This document shows positions 8,199 to 16,211 of a DNA stretch of 64,000 bases, piece after piece. The stretch covers positions 2,170,001 through 2,234,000 of the forward strand of contig NZ_CP010975.1 of NCBI RefSeq assembly GCF_000981765.1, written 5' to 3'. Within the stretch, counting starts at the first letter, position 1. Each line of letters opens with the position of its first letter. Source of the DNA: Kangiella geojedonensis. Lineage in GTDB: Bacteria > Pseudomonadota > Gammaproteobacteria > Enterobacterales > Kangiellaceae. The translations under genes were made by a program, and so were the position numbers. The notes below the pieces were generated by a model. That model was not told the DNA's origin and made no database searches. It worked only from the letters and a program-made list of their open reading frames with translations.

Positions 8199-9536
8199 TT
8201 AACTTTTGGTGTCAGGCACAAACTCTAACACGGTGGCATTAACACAATACCGTGGTTGCCCGTTTGGGCCATCGTCAAAAACATGACCTAAGTGAATGCC
8301 AGATGATTTGGATCGAATTTCAGTGCGCTCTAAGCCAAAGGCATTGTCTTCGTGATACGTCACTGAACCGTCTACTGCCTTGGTAAAAGATAACCAACCG
8401 GTCTCCGAGTTAAATCTATCTTTAGTATCAAACAAAGGCTGGCCACTTAATTTATCAATAAATAAGCCAGGCGGGGTATCTTTAAAAATATCATACTCTT
8501 TGCAGAAGCGACTATCGGTGCCTTGTTGGAACGCAACATCATACGCTTCACTGTCACCCAGTTTAAACTTACCCAATACCGCATAAAACTCTTCTGGGGT
8601 TAAATAACCTTGATGACCAAACACTTCCTCACCATTTTCTAAAAACAATATCGTCGGCGTCGCCCACGTTTCTGTTTTTACGTCCAGTCCATCCAGCTGA
8701 GTCGCGAAACGCCAGGTTAAGGGAATCGTGCCTTGATAATCATTCGTGACGTTTTCTTTAAACTTTTCACAGTATGGGCAATAGGATTGAGGCTCAATAA
8801 CCACAATCTGTTTTCCTTGTTGCAGGGCAGAGTTATCAACCTTTAGAGCTTTATCTTTGTCGTCGAAAACCACCCCCGTCGAATGGTCAGGACAGTAACC
8901 ATTAGGGTTCTTCACTAAATAATCTTGGTGATATTCTTCGGCTCGATGGAATTCATCAAGGGGTTTAATGATGGTTGCGATTTGACCGAAACCTTCTTCG
9001 CTCATCAGCCGTTGATATTCAGTTTTAATTTTCTCTGCAATATCCTGCTGCTCGAAAGAGTTGGTTAAAATAGTTGAACGGTACTGAGTACCGATGTCAT
9101 TACCTTGGCGGTTTACTTGTGTCGGATCGTGCCCTTCAAAATAATTTTTCAAGATTGCTTCAAGGCTAACCTCGTTACGATTAAAAGTGACTTTAACCAC
9201 TTCAGCGTAATTGTTAGGATCTAAGCGGTATTTCGACTTAATGATTTCACGATACTCAGGCTTTATACCCTCGCCATCAGCGTAACCTGAGACAGCATCT
9301 ACTACCCCAGGAATCGCCGCATAACGCTTCTCAGCCCCCCAGAAACAACCAGCACCTAACACGATAGAATCAAGGTGCTTACTCGCTGGCATATCACCTT
9401 TTACGTCAGCTTTTTGAGTGACTAACTCTGGCGAGCCTGCTCGGTTGAGGCCACCGGTCAAAATATAAGCCACGCCAATGACTGTCGCGACAAAAAGAAT
9501 CGTTTTATATAACAGATTTATACCAATACCTTTCAC
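8199..9536 (-). CDS. msrAB: Trifunctional MsrA-thioredoxin-like-MsrB methionine sulfoxide reductase
   Basis: An N-terminal membrane anchor or signal (about residues 5-30) precedes three domains: MsrA with the catalytic GCFWGAE, a thioredoxin-like domain with YCPYC, and MsrB ending in RYCVNATVLEF with its catalytic cysteine. MsrA and MsrB repair the S and R sulfoxides of methionine, and the middle domain can supply electrons. MsrB lacks the two zinc-binding CxxC pairs and has GWLSF for the usual GWPSF. The order A-thioredoxin-B differs from Neisseria PilB, where thioredoxin comes first. The frame extends to an ATG at 9551, but AGGAAGG lies five bases before GTG at 9536, so that start is preferred. 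Periplasmic location is inferred. Confidence 0.92.
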   Translation of the reverse strand: MKGIGINLLYKTILFVATVIGVAYILTGGLNRAGSPELVTQKADVKGDMPASKHLDSIVLGAGCFWGAEKRYAAIPGVVDAVSGYADGEGIKPEYREIIKSKYRLDPNNYAEVVKVTFNRNEVSLEAILKNYFEGHDPTQVNRQGNDIGTQYRSTILTNSFEQQDIAEKIKTEYQRLMSEEGFGQIATIIKPLDEFHRAEEYHQDYLVKNPNGYCPDHSTGVVFDDKDKALKVDNSALQQGKQIVVIEPQSYCPYCEKFKENVTNDYQGTIPLTWRFATQLDGLDVKTETWATPTILFLENGEEVFGHQGYLTPEEFYAVLGKFKLGDSEAYDVAFQQGTDSRFCKEYDIFKDTPPGLFIDKLSGQPLFDTKDRFNSETGWLSFTKAVDGSVTYHEDNAFGLERTEIRSKSSGIHLGHVFDDGPNGQPRYCVNATVLEFVPDTKS

Positions 9537-9562
9537 AATTACCTTCCTCATTAAAAGATTGC

Positions 9563-9578
9563 CTCACTCAAGAGTGAG
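9563..9578. repeat. Inverted repeat between msrAB and the ybjQ gene
   Basis: CTCACTC and GAGTGAG are separated by AA, 27 bases upstream of the msrAB start. On the minus strand it is followed by GCAATCTTTT, so it may be a weak terminator for the sigma/anti-sigma/YbjQ operon or an operator of msrAB. The sequence does not decide between these. Confidence 0.4.
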
Positions 9579-9655
9579 CGAGTTACCTTTAATTTAGAGT
9601 AACTCTCACTGTGTATAGATGATGTGAAGGAGGAATTGTTACAACTACAGGATGG

Positions 9656-9991
9656 CTAATCTGCTTTACTTAGCACCACCGCCGTACCAAAGACCAGTAA
9701 CTCAGCCGCAGAACTGGCGACCATGGAAGTGGTAAAACGCGTTCCGATAACAGCATTCGCGCCAAGTAGCCGCGCCTCATCCAGTAAACGGTCTATCGCT
9801 TGTTCACGGCTTTCCGCCATTAGCTTGGTATATTCGCTCACTTCACCACCCACAATGTTGCGCAGCCCCGCTAAAATATCTCGCCCGACATGACGTGCTC
9901 TAACCGTGTTACCTCGAACCAACCCCAAAACCTTTTCGACTTTGTAACCCGGTACCTCTTCCAATGTGTACAACTCGATATCATGACTCAT
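9656..9991 (-). CDS. ybjQ: YbjQ/UPF0145 family protein
   Basis: 111 residues matching the YbjQ family: a small pentameric domain once called heavy-metal binding, of unproven function. Typical elements are the VRGNTVRARHVGRD stretch, the central helix with EYTKLMAESREQAIDRL, and LGANAVIGTRF. There are no cysteines, so classical metal chelation is not supported. Its ATG overlaps the anti-sigma stop in ATGA, so translation is coupled to the upstream sigma/anti-sigma pair, and it is probably part of that stress response unit. Confidence 0.88.
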   Translation of the reverse strand: MSHDIELYTLEEVPGYKVEKVLGLVRGNTVRARHVGRDILAGLRNIVGGEVSEYTKLMAESREQAIDRLLDEARLLGANAVIGTRFTTSMVASSAAELLVFGTAVVLSKAD

Positions 9992-10425
9992 AATTTTACG
10001 TTCCTATATTTATCAGTTTTTCTTGCAATTAACCGCTGACGCAACACGCTTAGGAATAATCCCAGCACGGCTAACTCAATCAGTAGCACCCCAATCTTTG
10101 CCCATGTTGGCACCGCTGGTTGTGTGTAAAAAGTAAAAGCCTGCCACCCCATAAAACCAATCAAACCTATAATGAGCAGAACCCAACCCACAATTCCTAA
10201 CATCTTTGACACAGGTTCATTCATGATTCTCTCCTGTTTAGCTTCCTCGCACTCAGGGTATTGTAACTGCCCCATTTCTTTTCGGATGGCGAGCAAGTCT
10301 TGGTAAACGTTTCGGCACTTGTCGCAACTTTCGATGTGCAGCCTGACACGCTGCGCTTTCTGCTGCGACAACTCTTGGTCAATATAACCGCTAATAAGCG
10401 CTTCAATATCATGACAGTGATTCAT
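9988..10425 (-). CDS. Anti-sigma factor with N-terminal zinc-finger (zf-HC2)
   Basis: 145 residues. The N-terminal anti-sigma zinc-binding motif is seen as HxxxCxxC (residues HIESCDKC), preceded by MNHCHDIEALISGYIDQEL, a typical sigma-binding helix region. Two hydrophobic segments at about residues 75-97 and 105-127 anchor it in the inner membrane. It overlaps the sigma gene and ybjQ by ATGA on either side, so the three genes form a tightly coupled operon. By family knowledge it holds the ECF sigma factor inactive until a signal, often redox or envelope stress, is sensed. The actual signal is unknown. Confidence 0.88.
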   Translation of the reverse strand: MNHCHDIEALISGYIDQELSQQKAQRVRLHIESCDKCRNVYQDLLAIRKEMGQLQYPECEEAKQERIMNEPVSKMLGIVGWVLLIIGLIGFMGWQAFTFYTQPAVPTWAKIGVLLIELAVLGLFLSVLRQRLIARKTDKYRNVKL

Positions 10426-10928
10426 TGGTTACCTCGTTCTTGCTGTATATCACTCAAGGATTCTCTTAAAGCCAATCGCGCGCGATGCAGGCGCGACATC
10501 ACAGTTCCTTTCGCAATCGATAAAATCTCAGCGATATCGTCATAACTATGTCCGTGGTAGTCGCGAAGCACGACTAACTCTCGATGATGCACCGGAAGCA
10601 AATTAAGCGCTTCTCTTAAACGCTGTTTGATTTGTTGATTCACCAACTGCTTTTCAGGAGATGAATTTTCAGCTATCGATGCTGCCGAATCTTCTAAAGG
10701 CATTTCTCGCGATTGCTTACGCAGATGGTCAATCGAAGCATTGCGCACCACCCGGTACAGCCACTTCTGTAAATCAATCCCCCCCTTGGGAGCTTTTGGA
10801 TGCGACAACGCTTTCTCAAGACTCGCTTGAACCACGTCTTCGGCATCGGACTGATCACCCAGCAACTGCACAGCAAAGACCAAGCTTTTGCGACAGTAGT
10901 CATCAAGTTGTGGCACAGCATTCGACAA
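10422..10928 (-). CDS. ECF-type RNA polymerase sigma factor
   Basis: 168 residues with only sigma regions 2 and 4. Region 2 contains DAEDVVQASLEKAL and the WLYRVVRNASIDHLR segment that binds the -10 element; region 4 is a helix-turn-helix with SYDDIAEILSIAKGTVMSRL. The start is TTG at 10928, supported by AAGGAG six to seven bases upstream; no ATG lies near. The cognate anti-sigma gene follows with an ATGA overlap. ECF factors redirect polymerase to a small stress regulon. I could not identify a convincing self-controlled promoter upstream. Confidence 0.93.
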   Translation of the reverse strand: MSNAVPQLDDYCRKSLVFAVQLLGDQSDAEDVVQASLEKALSHPKAPKGGIDLQKWLYRVVRNASIDHLRKQSREMPLEDSAASIAENSSPEKQLVNQQIKQRLREALNLLPVHHRELVVLRDYHGHSYDDIAEILSIAKGTVMSRLHRARLALRESLSDIQQERGNQ

Positions 10929-11196
10929 TAACGGCTCCTTATTTCTACGTTTCTACGGAATACTAGTTTCCGCAGAGATTACTTGATTTCTAATTTAACG
11001 AAGAACTCGAGGTTTTATTCCAATCGTGTTGTTAATAACAGTTATATCACGGCATTTCACAAATCCTAAGCACGTAATACACCCCGGTAGGCCACCAATG
11101 CAAACGGCTCATAGCAGCTATTCACATCGCTCAATTGACACTTTAGGGGTGTTAGCGCTTCAATGGTTCTATCAATTCTTCAATCTAGGTATCATC

Positions 11197-12081
11197 ATGA
11201 GCAACGATAGTAATCACACTGATAACGGATATACGCCACCCAAAGTATGGACTTGGAACCCTGGCAATGGTGGCGAGTGGGCGAGTATCAACCGACCAAC
11301 AGCAGGCGCTCGCCATGAGCAAAAGCTTCCCAAGGGCGAACACCCCTTCCAGCTATATTCACTAGCCACTCCTAATGGGCAAAAGGTGACCATCATGCTG
11401 GAAGAACTTTTGGCGTTAGGCCACAACCAAGCAGAGTATGATGCTCACCTGATTAAGATTGGTGATGGCGATCAGTTTGGTAGTGACTTCGTCGATATTA
11501 ACCCTAACTCTAAGATCCCTGCGATATTGGATTATAGCGATGGCCTGGCTGAAAAGCCGCAAAGGATTTTCGAGTCTGGCGCTATTCTGCTGTACCTTTC
11601 AGAGAAGTTTGATGCGCTCCTACCCAAAGAACACAGCACGCGTACGGAAGCGATGTCATGGTTATTCTGGCAAATGGGTAGCGCGCCTTATATTGGCGGT
11701 GGCTTTGGTCACTTCTATAGCTATGCGCCGTATCCTATGGAATACCCTATCGATCGATTTACCATGGAAGCCAAGCGTCAATTAGATGTGCTAGATAAGC
11801 ATTTAGCCAATAACGAGTATATGGCGGGCAAAGAATACTCGATTGCCGATATCGCGATTTGGCCTTGGTACGGCAATTTAGTACTAGGCAATGCTTACGA
11901 CGCGGTCGAGTTTTTGGAGGCGGCGTCTTACAAAAATCTCTTACGTTGGGCGAAACAGATCGAGAGTCGAGAAGCCGTACAGCGTGGCAGGGTAGTTAAT
12001 CGTACTTGGGGCGAAGATCATGAACAGCTGCATGAGCGACACAGCGCAGCTGACATTGATCAAAAGTTGAAGGATAATTAA
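11197..12081 (+). CDS. yghU: Glutathione S-transferase family protein YghU
   Basis: The sequence closely follows YghU, a nu-class GST-like disulfide-bond reductase that uses glutathione: PPKVWTWNPGNGGEWASINRP, then the thioredoxin-fold core with LYSLATPNGQKVTIMLEELL and NPNSKIPAI. The long frame begins at 11026, but the first 57 codons are not YghU-like. The ATG at 11197 gives MSNDSNHTDNGY, matching the family start, with AGG upstream. 294 residues is normal. A second, unrelated GST gene follows after 31 bases, so both may be expressed together as a thiol-stress pair. No sequence is lost relative to the family. Confidence 0.93.
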   Translation: MSNDSNHTDNGYTPPKVWTWNPGNGGEWASINRPTAGARHEQKLPKGEHPFQLYSLATPNGQKVTIMLEELLALGHNQAEYDAHLIKIGDGDQFGSDFVDINPNSKIPAILDYSDGLAEKPQRIFESGAILLYLSEKFDALLPKEHSTRTEAMSWLFWQMGSAPYIGGGFGHFYSYAPYPMEYPIDRFTMEAKRQLDVLDKHLANNEYMAGKEYSIADIAIWPWYGNLVLGNAYDAVEFLEAASYKNLLRWAKQIESREAVQRGRVVNRTWGEDHEQLHERHSAADIDQKLKDN

Positions 12082-12112
12082 GAGAATCACACACAAAAAC
12101 AAGGTTTTTGAC

Positions 12113-12721
12113 ATGAAGGTATACGGCGATATACGGTCTGGAAACTGTTATAAAATTAAACTCATCATGTCGTTGTTGGATATTCAGCATGAATGGATAG
12201 ATATCAATATTCTTAAGGGTGACAACCTTAGTGATGCCTTTAAAGCTAAAAACCCAAGTGGCAAAATCCCCGTACTAGAGCTTGATGATGGCCGTTGTTT
12301 GTCCGAATCTAACGCCATCATTAACTATCTAGCCGCTGGTTCAGTTTATTACCCTACCGAACGATTCCTGCATGCCGAAGTGTTGCAATGGCAATTCTTT
12401 GAGCAATACAGTCATGAACCTTATATTGCCGTTGCACGCTTCATTGCCAAATACTTGGGCATGCCGGAAGAACGAAGGGACGAATTCCTATCCAAACAAG
12501 AAGGTGGCCATAAGGCACTTAGCCTTATGGAACAAAAACTCGGCAACAATGATTACTTAGTCAATAATCAGCTAACCACCGCTGATATTGCATTGTTCGC
12601 TTACACCCATGTTGCAGATGACGGTGGCTTCGATCTCAACCAATACCCTGCGATCCAGCGTTGGATTGAGCGAATCGAATCACAGCCTAAATTTTACCCC
12701 ATGGGCTCAGACCCAAATTAA
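12113..12721 (+). CDS. Glutathione S-transferase family protein
   Basis: 202 residues with an N-terminal thioredoxin-like GST domain (NPSGKIPVLELDDGRCLSES carries the cis-proline and the glutathione-binding SES triad) and an all-helical C-terminal domain with TADIALFAY. The residue after the first strand, in DIRSGNCYKIKL, is a Ser, suggesting a beta or theta-like catalytic residue. Start ATG at 12113 with AAGG upstream, 31 bases after yghU. It probably conjugates or reduces electrophiles with glutathione in the cytosol. The substrate cannot be read from the sequence. Confidence 0.88.
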   Translation: MKVYGDIRSGNCYKIKLIMSLLDIQHEWIDINILKGDNLSDAFKAKNPSGKIPVLELDDGRCLSESNAIINYLAAGSVYYPTERFLHAEVLQWQFFEQYSHEPYIAVARFIAKYLGMPEERRDEFLSKQEGGHKALSLMEQKLGNNDYLVNNQLTTADIALFAYTHVADDGGFDLNQYPAIQRWIERIESQPKFYPMGSDPN

Positions 12722-12727
12722 GATAAG

Positions 12728-12750
12728 AAAGCCTCCGCATGAGAGGCTTT
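12728..12750. terminator. Hairpin terminator between the GST and the Hcp-like gene
   Basis: AAAGCCTC (12728-12735) pairs with GAGGCTTT (12743-12750) around a seven-base loop. It lies seven bases after the GST stop and 24 bases before the convergent gene's stop, so it can serve both strands. The T-runs are short (TTT on either side), which makes it moderate in strength. Confidence 0.6.
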
Positions 12751-12774
12751 GCATAATATAATCACTGTTTTTGG

Positions 12775-13296
12775 TTAATTATTTCGACATTGACGACCGC
12801 TAATAGTCGCTGTCACTCTATCGCCGAAAGAACCATCTGCCCTTTGTTGCAAATAACTATACTCAACCTCTTCGAAATTGAAACTCACTTGTTCAGTCAC
12901 AGGGGCACCATCGGAACCACCTGTGTTAAAGGTTTCAATCCGTACGTTCTTAAAATTCAAGGTTAAGTACTCAAAACGAGAGCGGTTACTGTCACCATCA
13001 TGCTCCACACTCAACCGAGCCTCAGGGTAAACTTCCTGTGTCAGTTGCCCCATCAAGATCGGCGGTGAGCTGACATCAATTGGTTTGACAAAATGGAAAT
13101 CTCGAACACACCCTCTTCGGCGATTGGACTCAGTCCCCCAAGACCAACTTAAGACATCAATTTCGTCTTGATGCCCATTTGCTTGGCTCTCGCCCTTGAT
13201 GTCCCCAATTTTCAAATATGCCGCTGACCATGCCGTACCGCTCAAACCTAAAACGAGGCTTGTAGCTATAGTGACTAATAAGACCTTTACATTCAT
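12775..13296 (-). CDS. Orphan Hcp-family (T6SS tube-like) protein with Sec signal peptide
   Basis: After a hydrophobic signal peptide (about residues 1-25, ending AWSA), the mature part carries the Hcp pattern: YLKIGDIKGESQ, EIDVLSWSWG, a DFHFVKPID strand, and VSFNFEEVEYSY near the C-terminus. Hcp proteins form hexameric rings that stack as the type VI secretion tube and are normally cytoplasmic without signal peptides. No other T6SS gene lies in this window. The frame opens at 13323, but ATG at 13296 has AGGAGA seven bases upstream and gives a clean signal peptide. A secreted ring-forming protein with a role outside T6SS is a reasonable inference; the function is unknown. Confidence 0.75.
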   Translation of the reverse strand: MNVKVLLVTIATSLVLGLSGTAWSAAYLKIGDIKGESQANGHQDEIDVLSWSWGTESNRRRGCVRDFHFVKPIDVSSPPILMGQLTQEVYPEARLSVEHDGDSNRSRFEYLTLNFKNVRIETFNTGGSDGAPVTEQVSFNFEEVEYSYLQQRADGSFGDRVTATISGRQCRNN

Positions 13297-13385
13297 GACG
13301 TATCTCCTGTTCCGTTTGACCATTTGTCAGAATACGCTTATCCGCAAAGCCCTGCCACTGTTGATAATTCTTACAGTTTTGACAC

Positions 13386-13419
13386 AAAAAAACCTCCTTG
13401 AAGGAGGTTCTTTTTTTTT
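13386..13419. terminator. Bidirectional intrinsic terminator
   Basis: AACCTCCT (13391-13398) pairs with AGGAGGTT (13402-13409) around TGA. On the plus strand nine T follow at 13411-13419; on the minus strand the seven A at 13386-13392 give a T-run. It ends the rubredoxin transcript on the minus strand and would stop any readthrough from the left. Confidence 0.88.
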
Positions 13420-13435
13420 GTATAAAAACCGTGGT

Positions 13436-13624
13436 TTATAGGCTTTTCTTAAACTCGTCAGTCATCAGCTCGAAGTCTTCTTTGCCCACACCGCAATCTG
13501 GACAGTACCAGTCCTCAGGAACATCTTCCCAGCGCGTGCCTGGGGCAATACCGTCTTCTTCCCAGCCTAACTCTTCGTCATAAATAAAGTCACAGACTAA
13601 ACAACGATACTTTTTATATTCCAC
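13436..13624 (-). CDS. Rubredoxin
   Basis: 62 residues with two iron-binding pairs, CLVC near the N-terminus and CPDCG near the C-terminus, and the typical [16 protein letters not shown] and WYCPDC surroundings. Rubredoxin is a small one-iron electron carrier, serving for example alkane hydroxylases or oxygen/peroxide reductases. The partner is not visible nearby. The start is GTG at 13624 with GAGG seven bases upstream. It is transcribed away from pyrB and is followed by a strong terminator, so it is likely a single-gene unit. Confidence 0.96.
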   Translation of the reverse strand: MEYKKYRCLVCDFIYDEELGWEEDGIAPGTRWEDVPEDWYCPDCGVGKEDFELMTDEFKKSL

Positions 13625-13783
13625 AAATAACCTCTAAACTTGGCTGTTTTATAAATTTCGTGCCCATTTTAAGCATTTCTGGCTGAATTTCCACTTTCAA
13701 ACCGGTAATTTTAGCTACATCTGGCGCAGTTCGTGTTAGAATTGCGTCCCAAGTAACTTGTCACTAAGAATTTGGGTAAACGA

Positions 13784-14797
13784 ATGGTATTTCAAGGGCA
13801 GCACATACTTTCGATTGATCAGCTGGACAAAGAAGCGGTCGAGCGAATTATCCAAGTTGCTGATGAAATGACACCTTACGCCACTCGCGTAAAGTGCTGC
13901 AATATTCTTGATGGTGCTATTCTGGCTAACCTTTTCTTCGAACCAAGCACCCGAACTCGAATCAGTTTTGGCACGGCCTTCAATCTTCTAGGCGGTCACG
14001 TCCGCGAAACTGTCGGTATGACGACCTCGTCATTGTCCAAAGGTGAATCCCTTTACGATACCGCTCGCGTTACCGCAAACTACGCAGATGTCGTTGCTAT
14101 GCGCCACCCTGAAATAGGCTCAGTAGCAGAATTTGCCCGTGGTAGTAATGTCCCCGTCATCAACGGTGGCGATGGGCCTAATGAACACCCGACGCAAGCC
14201 CTTCTTGATTTATACACCATCTATAACGAGTTGGAAGCCCTTGGTAAAGACAAAGGCACTATCAAGATCGCGATGATAGGTGACCTTAAGAATGGGCGCA
14301 CAGTTCATTCTTTAACACGACTCCTGAGCCTGTTCCCGAATATCCAATTTACTTTTATCTCGCCACAGGCTTTAGCCATGCCGGATAAAGTATTAACCGC
14401 TTGTGATAATGCGGGGCTTAACTACAGTATTTCAGAAGATTTCCACTATGGTCTAAAAGGCCAAGATGTTATATACCTAACCCGCGTCCAAGAAGAACGC
14501 TTCACCACCCAGGAAGAAGCCAATTTATATCGCGGCAAATACTGTCTCAACCAAAGCTTATACAAGCAACACTGCGATAAGAACACGATCATCATGCATC
14601 CGCTACCACGCGATTCGCGTCCTGAAGCTAACGAGCTTAGCGATGACATGAACGATAATCCAAATCTTGCTATCTTCCGCCAAACTCACTACGGCGTTAA
14701 AGTTCGTATGGCGTTATTCGCCTTAGTCCTCGGCGTAGAAGATAAGCTCACCCAATTTGAAAAACCGATGAACTGGTATTCGCCACGTCACTCTTAG
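13784..14797 (+). CDS. pyrB: Aspartate carbamoyltransferase catalytic subunit
   Basis: PyrB joins carbamoyl phosphate and aspartate in pyrimidine synthesis. The carbamoyl-phosphate motif STRTR, the HPTQALLD loop and HPLPR near the C-terminus are present. At about 337 residues it is somewhat longer than E. coli PyrB, chiefly at the C-terminus. ATG at 13784 is preferred because MVFQGQHILSIDQL matches the family start; a TTG lies four codons upstream. There is no pyrI regulatory subunit or pyrC beside it. The gene is divergent from rubredoxin and is followed by hemL after a 56-base gap. Confidence 0.94.
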   Translation: MVFQGQHILSIDQLDKEAVERIIQVADEMTPYATRVKCCNILDGAILANLFFEPSTRTRISFGTAFNLLGGHVRETVGMTTSSLSKGESLYDTARVTANYADVVAMRHPEIGSVAEFARGSNVPVINGGDGPNEHPTQALLDLYTIYNELEALGKDKGTIKIAMIGDLKNGRTVHSLTRLLSLFPNIQFTFISPQALAMPDKVLTACDNAGLNYSISEDFHYGLKGQDVIYLTRVQEERFTTQEEANLYRGKYCLNQSLYKQHCDKNTIIMHPLPRDSRPEANELSDDMNDNPNLAIFRQTHYGVKVRMALFALVLGVEDKLTQFEKPMNWYSPRHS

Positions 14798-14853
14798 GCC
14801 CTCAAACTCCAAGACTCGGTTACCCATTCAGCAAATAGAATAGCGTGAAGATT

Positions 14854-16131
14854 ATGACCATTTCCGAAGAACTTTATACTCGTGCCCAGCAGCATATTCC
14901 TGGTGGCGTTAACTCTCCTGTTCGAGCCTTTAATGGCGTTGGCGGCACTCCTGTTTTTATTAAGTCTGCCGATGGTGCCTATTTTACCTCGGCCTCAGAT
15001 AAGCAGTACCTTGACTATGTTGCTTCTTGGGGCCCCATGATTTTGGGCCACAACCACCCAGCCGTTTTAGACGCAGTGATTGATGCAGCCAAGCGTGGCT
15101 TGAGCTATGGCGCACCAACCGAAGTCGAAACTGAAATGGCTGAAAAAATCTGCGAGCTGATTCCGTCAATTGACATGGTGCGTATGGTTAATTCCGGCAC
15201 TGAAGCAACCATGAGCGCGATTCGTTTAGCACGCGGCTATACCGGCAAAGACAAAATCATTAAATTCGAAGGTTGTTACCACGGCCACGCCGACTGCTTA
15301 TTAGTCAAAGCGGGATCGGGGGCTTTGACCTTAGGTGAACCGACTTCGCCAGGCGTTCCTGCCGATTTCGCTAAACACACGCTAACCGCAGACTTTAATG
15401 ATCTGGACAGCGTTGAAGCATTGCTCCAAGCCAATAAAGACCAGGTCGCTTGTATTATCGTCGAGCCGGTCGCTGGTAATATGAACTGTATCCCGCCCGT
15501 TGACGGCTTTCTTCAAGGCTTGCGCGATCTTTGCGACCAATACGGTGCGGTATTAATTTTCGACGAAGTCATGTCAGGATTCCGCATGGGCGTTGATGGT
15601 GCGCAAGGCTATTACAAGGTTCAGCCAGACCTCACGACGCTGGGCAAAGTTATTGGTGGCGGCATGCCGGTCGGTGCATTTGGTGGTAAAAAAGCCATCA
15701 TGGATTATATGGCCCCTGTTGGCCCTGTCTATCAGGCTGGCACCTTATCAGGTAACCCAGTAGCAATGGCCGCTGGATTAGCAGCTTTGAAGGAATTATC
15801 TAAGCCCGGTTTCTACGAGCCACTGTTTGCCTACACAGAAGCTTTGGTTAACGGTATGCGCGAGATTGCATCACAAAAAGGCATTCCATTCACCACCAAT
15901 CATGTTGGTTCCATGTTCGGATTTTTCTTTAACGATGCCGAAACAGTGACCAGTTTTAAACAAGTAACGCAAGGCGACATGGAACGCTTCAAACGTTTCT
16001 ATCATGCGATGTTGGATGAGGGAGTCTATCTTTCACCGTCGGCTTTTGAAGCAGGCTTTGTTTCAGCCTCCCACGGTGATCAAGAGTTGAAGAAAACGCT
16101 GGAAGCTTTTGAGCGCGCGCTAAGCAGGTAA
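14854..16131 (+). CDS. hemL: Glutamate-1-semialdehyde 2,1-aminomutase
   Basis: HemL converts glutamate-1-semialdehyde to 5-aminolevulinate, the C5 route to haem, using PLP. The PLP-binding lysine lies in [18 protein letters not shown], and the aminotransferase III signatures [17 protein letters not shown] and FDEVMSGFR are intact. Length, about 425 residues, is normal. A GTG three codons upstream (14845) is possible, but ATG at 14854 gives [12 protein letters not shown], which matches the family start. Nothing beside it belongs to haem synthesis; hemJ is about 8 kb away on the same strand. Confidence 0.96.
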   Translation: MTISEELYTRAQQHIPGGVNSPVRAFNGVGGTPVFIKSADGAYFTSASDKQYLDYVASWGPMILGHNHPAVLDAVIDAAKRGLSYGAPTEVETEMAEKICELIPSIDMVRMVNSGTEATMSAIRLARGYTGKDKIIKFEGCYHGHADCLLVKAGSGALTLGEPTSPGVPADFAKHTLTADFNDLDSVEALLQANKDQVACIIVEPVAGNMNCIPPVDGFLQGLRDLCDQYGAVLIFDEVMSGFRMGVDGAQGYYKVQPDLTTLGKVIGGGMPVGAFGGKKAIMDYMAPVGPVYQAGTLSGNPVAMAAGLAALKELSKPGFYEPLFAYTEALVNGMREIASQKGIPFTTNHVGSMFGFFFNDAETVTSFKQVTQGDMERFKRFYHAMLDEGVYLSPSAFEAGFVSASHGDQELKKTLEAFERALSR

Positions 16132-16211
16132 TTTCACAATTTTTTTGATATATTGGGCCTAAGGCACTGTACAATCCTTAACCTTTAACCGATAAGGAAT
16201 TAGCCGTACTA

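Noticed and set aside
10944-10971. ECF-type promoter (GGAAAC, 16 bases, CGTAGA on the minus strand) before the sigma gene
   Set aside because: Transcription would start at about 10937, inside the AAGGAG ribosome site of the TTG start, so the mRNA would lack a usable leader.
12775-13296. Part of a type VI secretion locus
   Set aside because: No sheath, baseplate, VgrG or ATPase gene is nearby; neighbours are a GST gene and rubredoxin.
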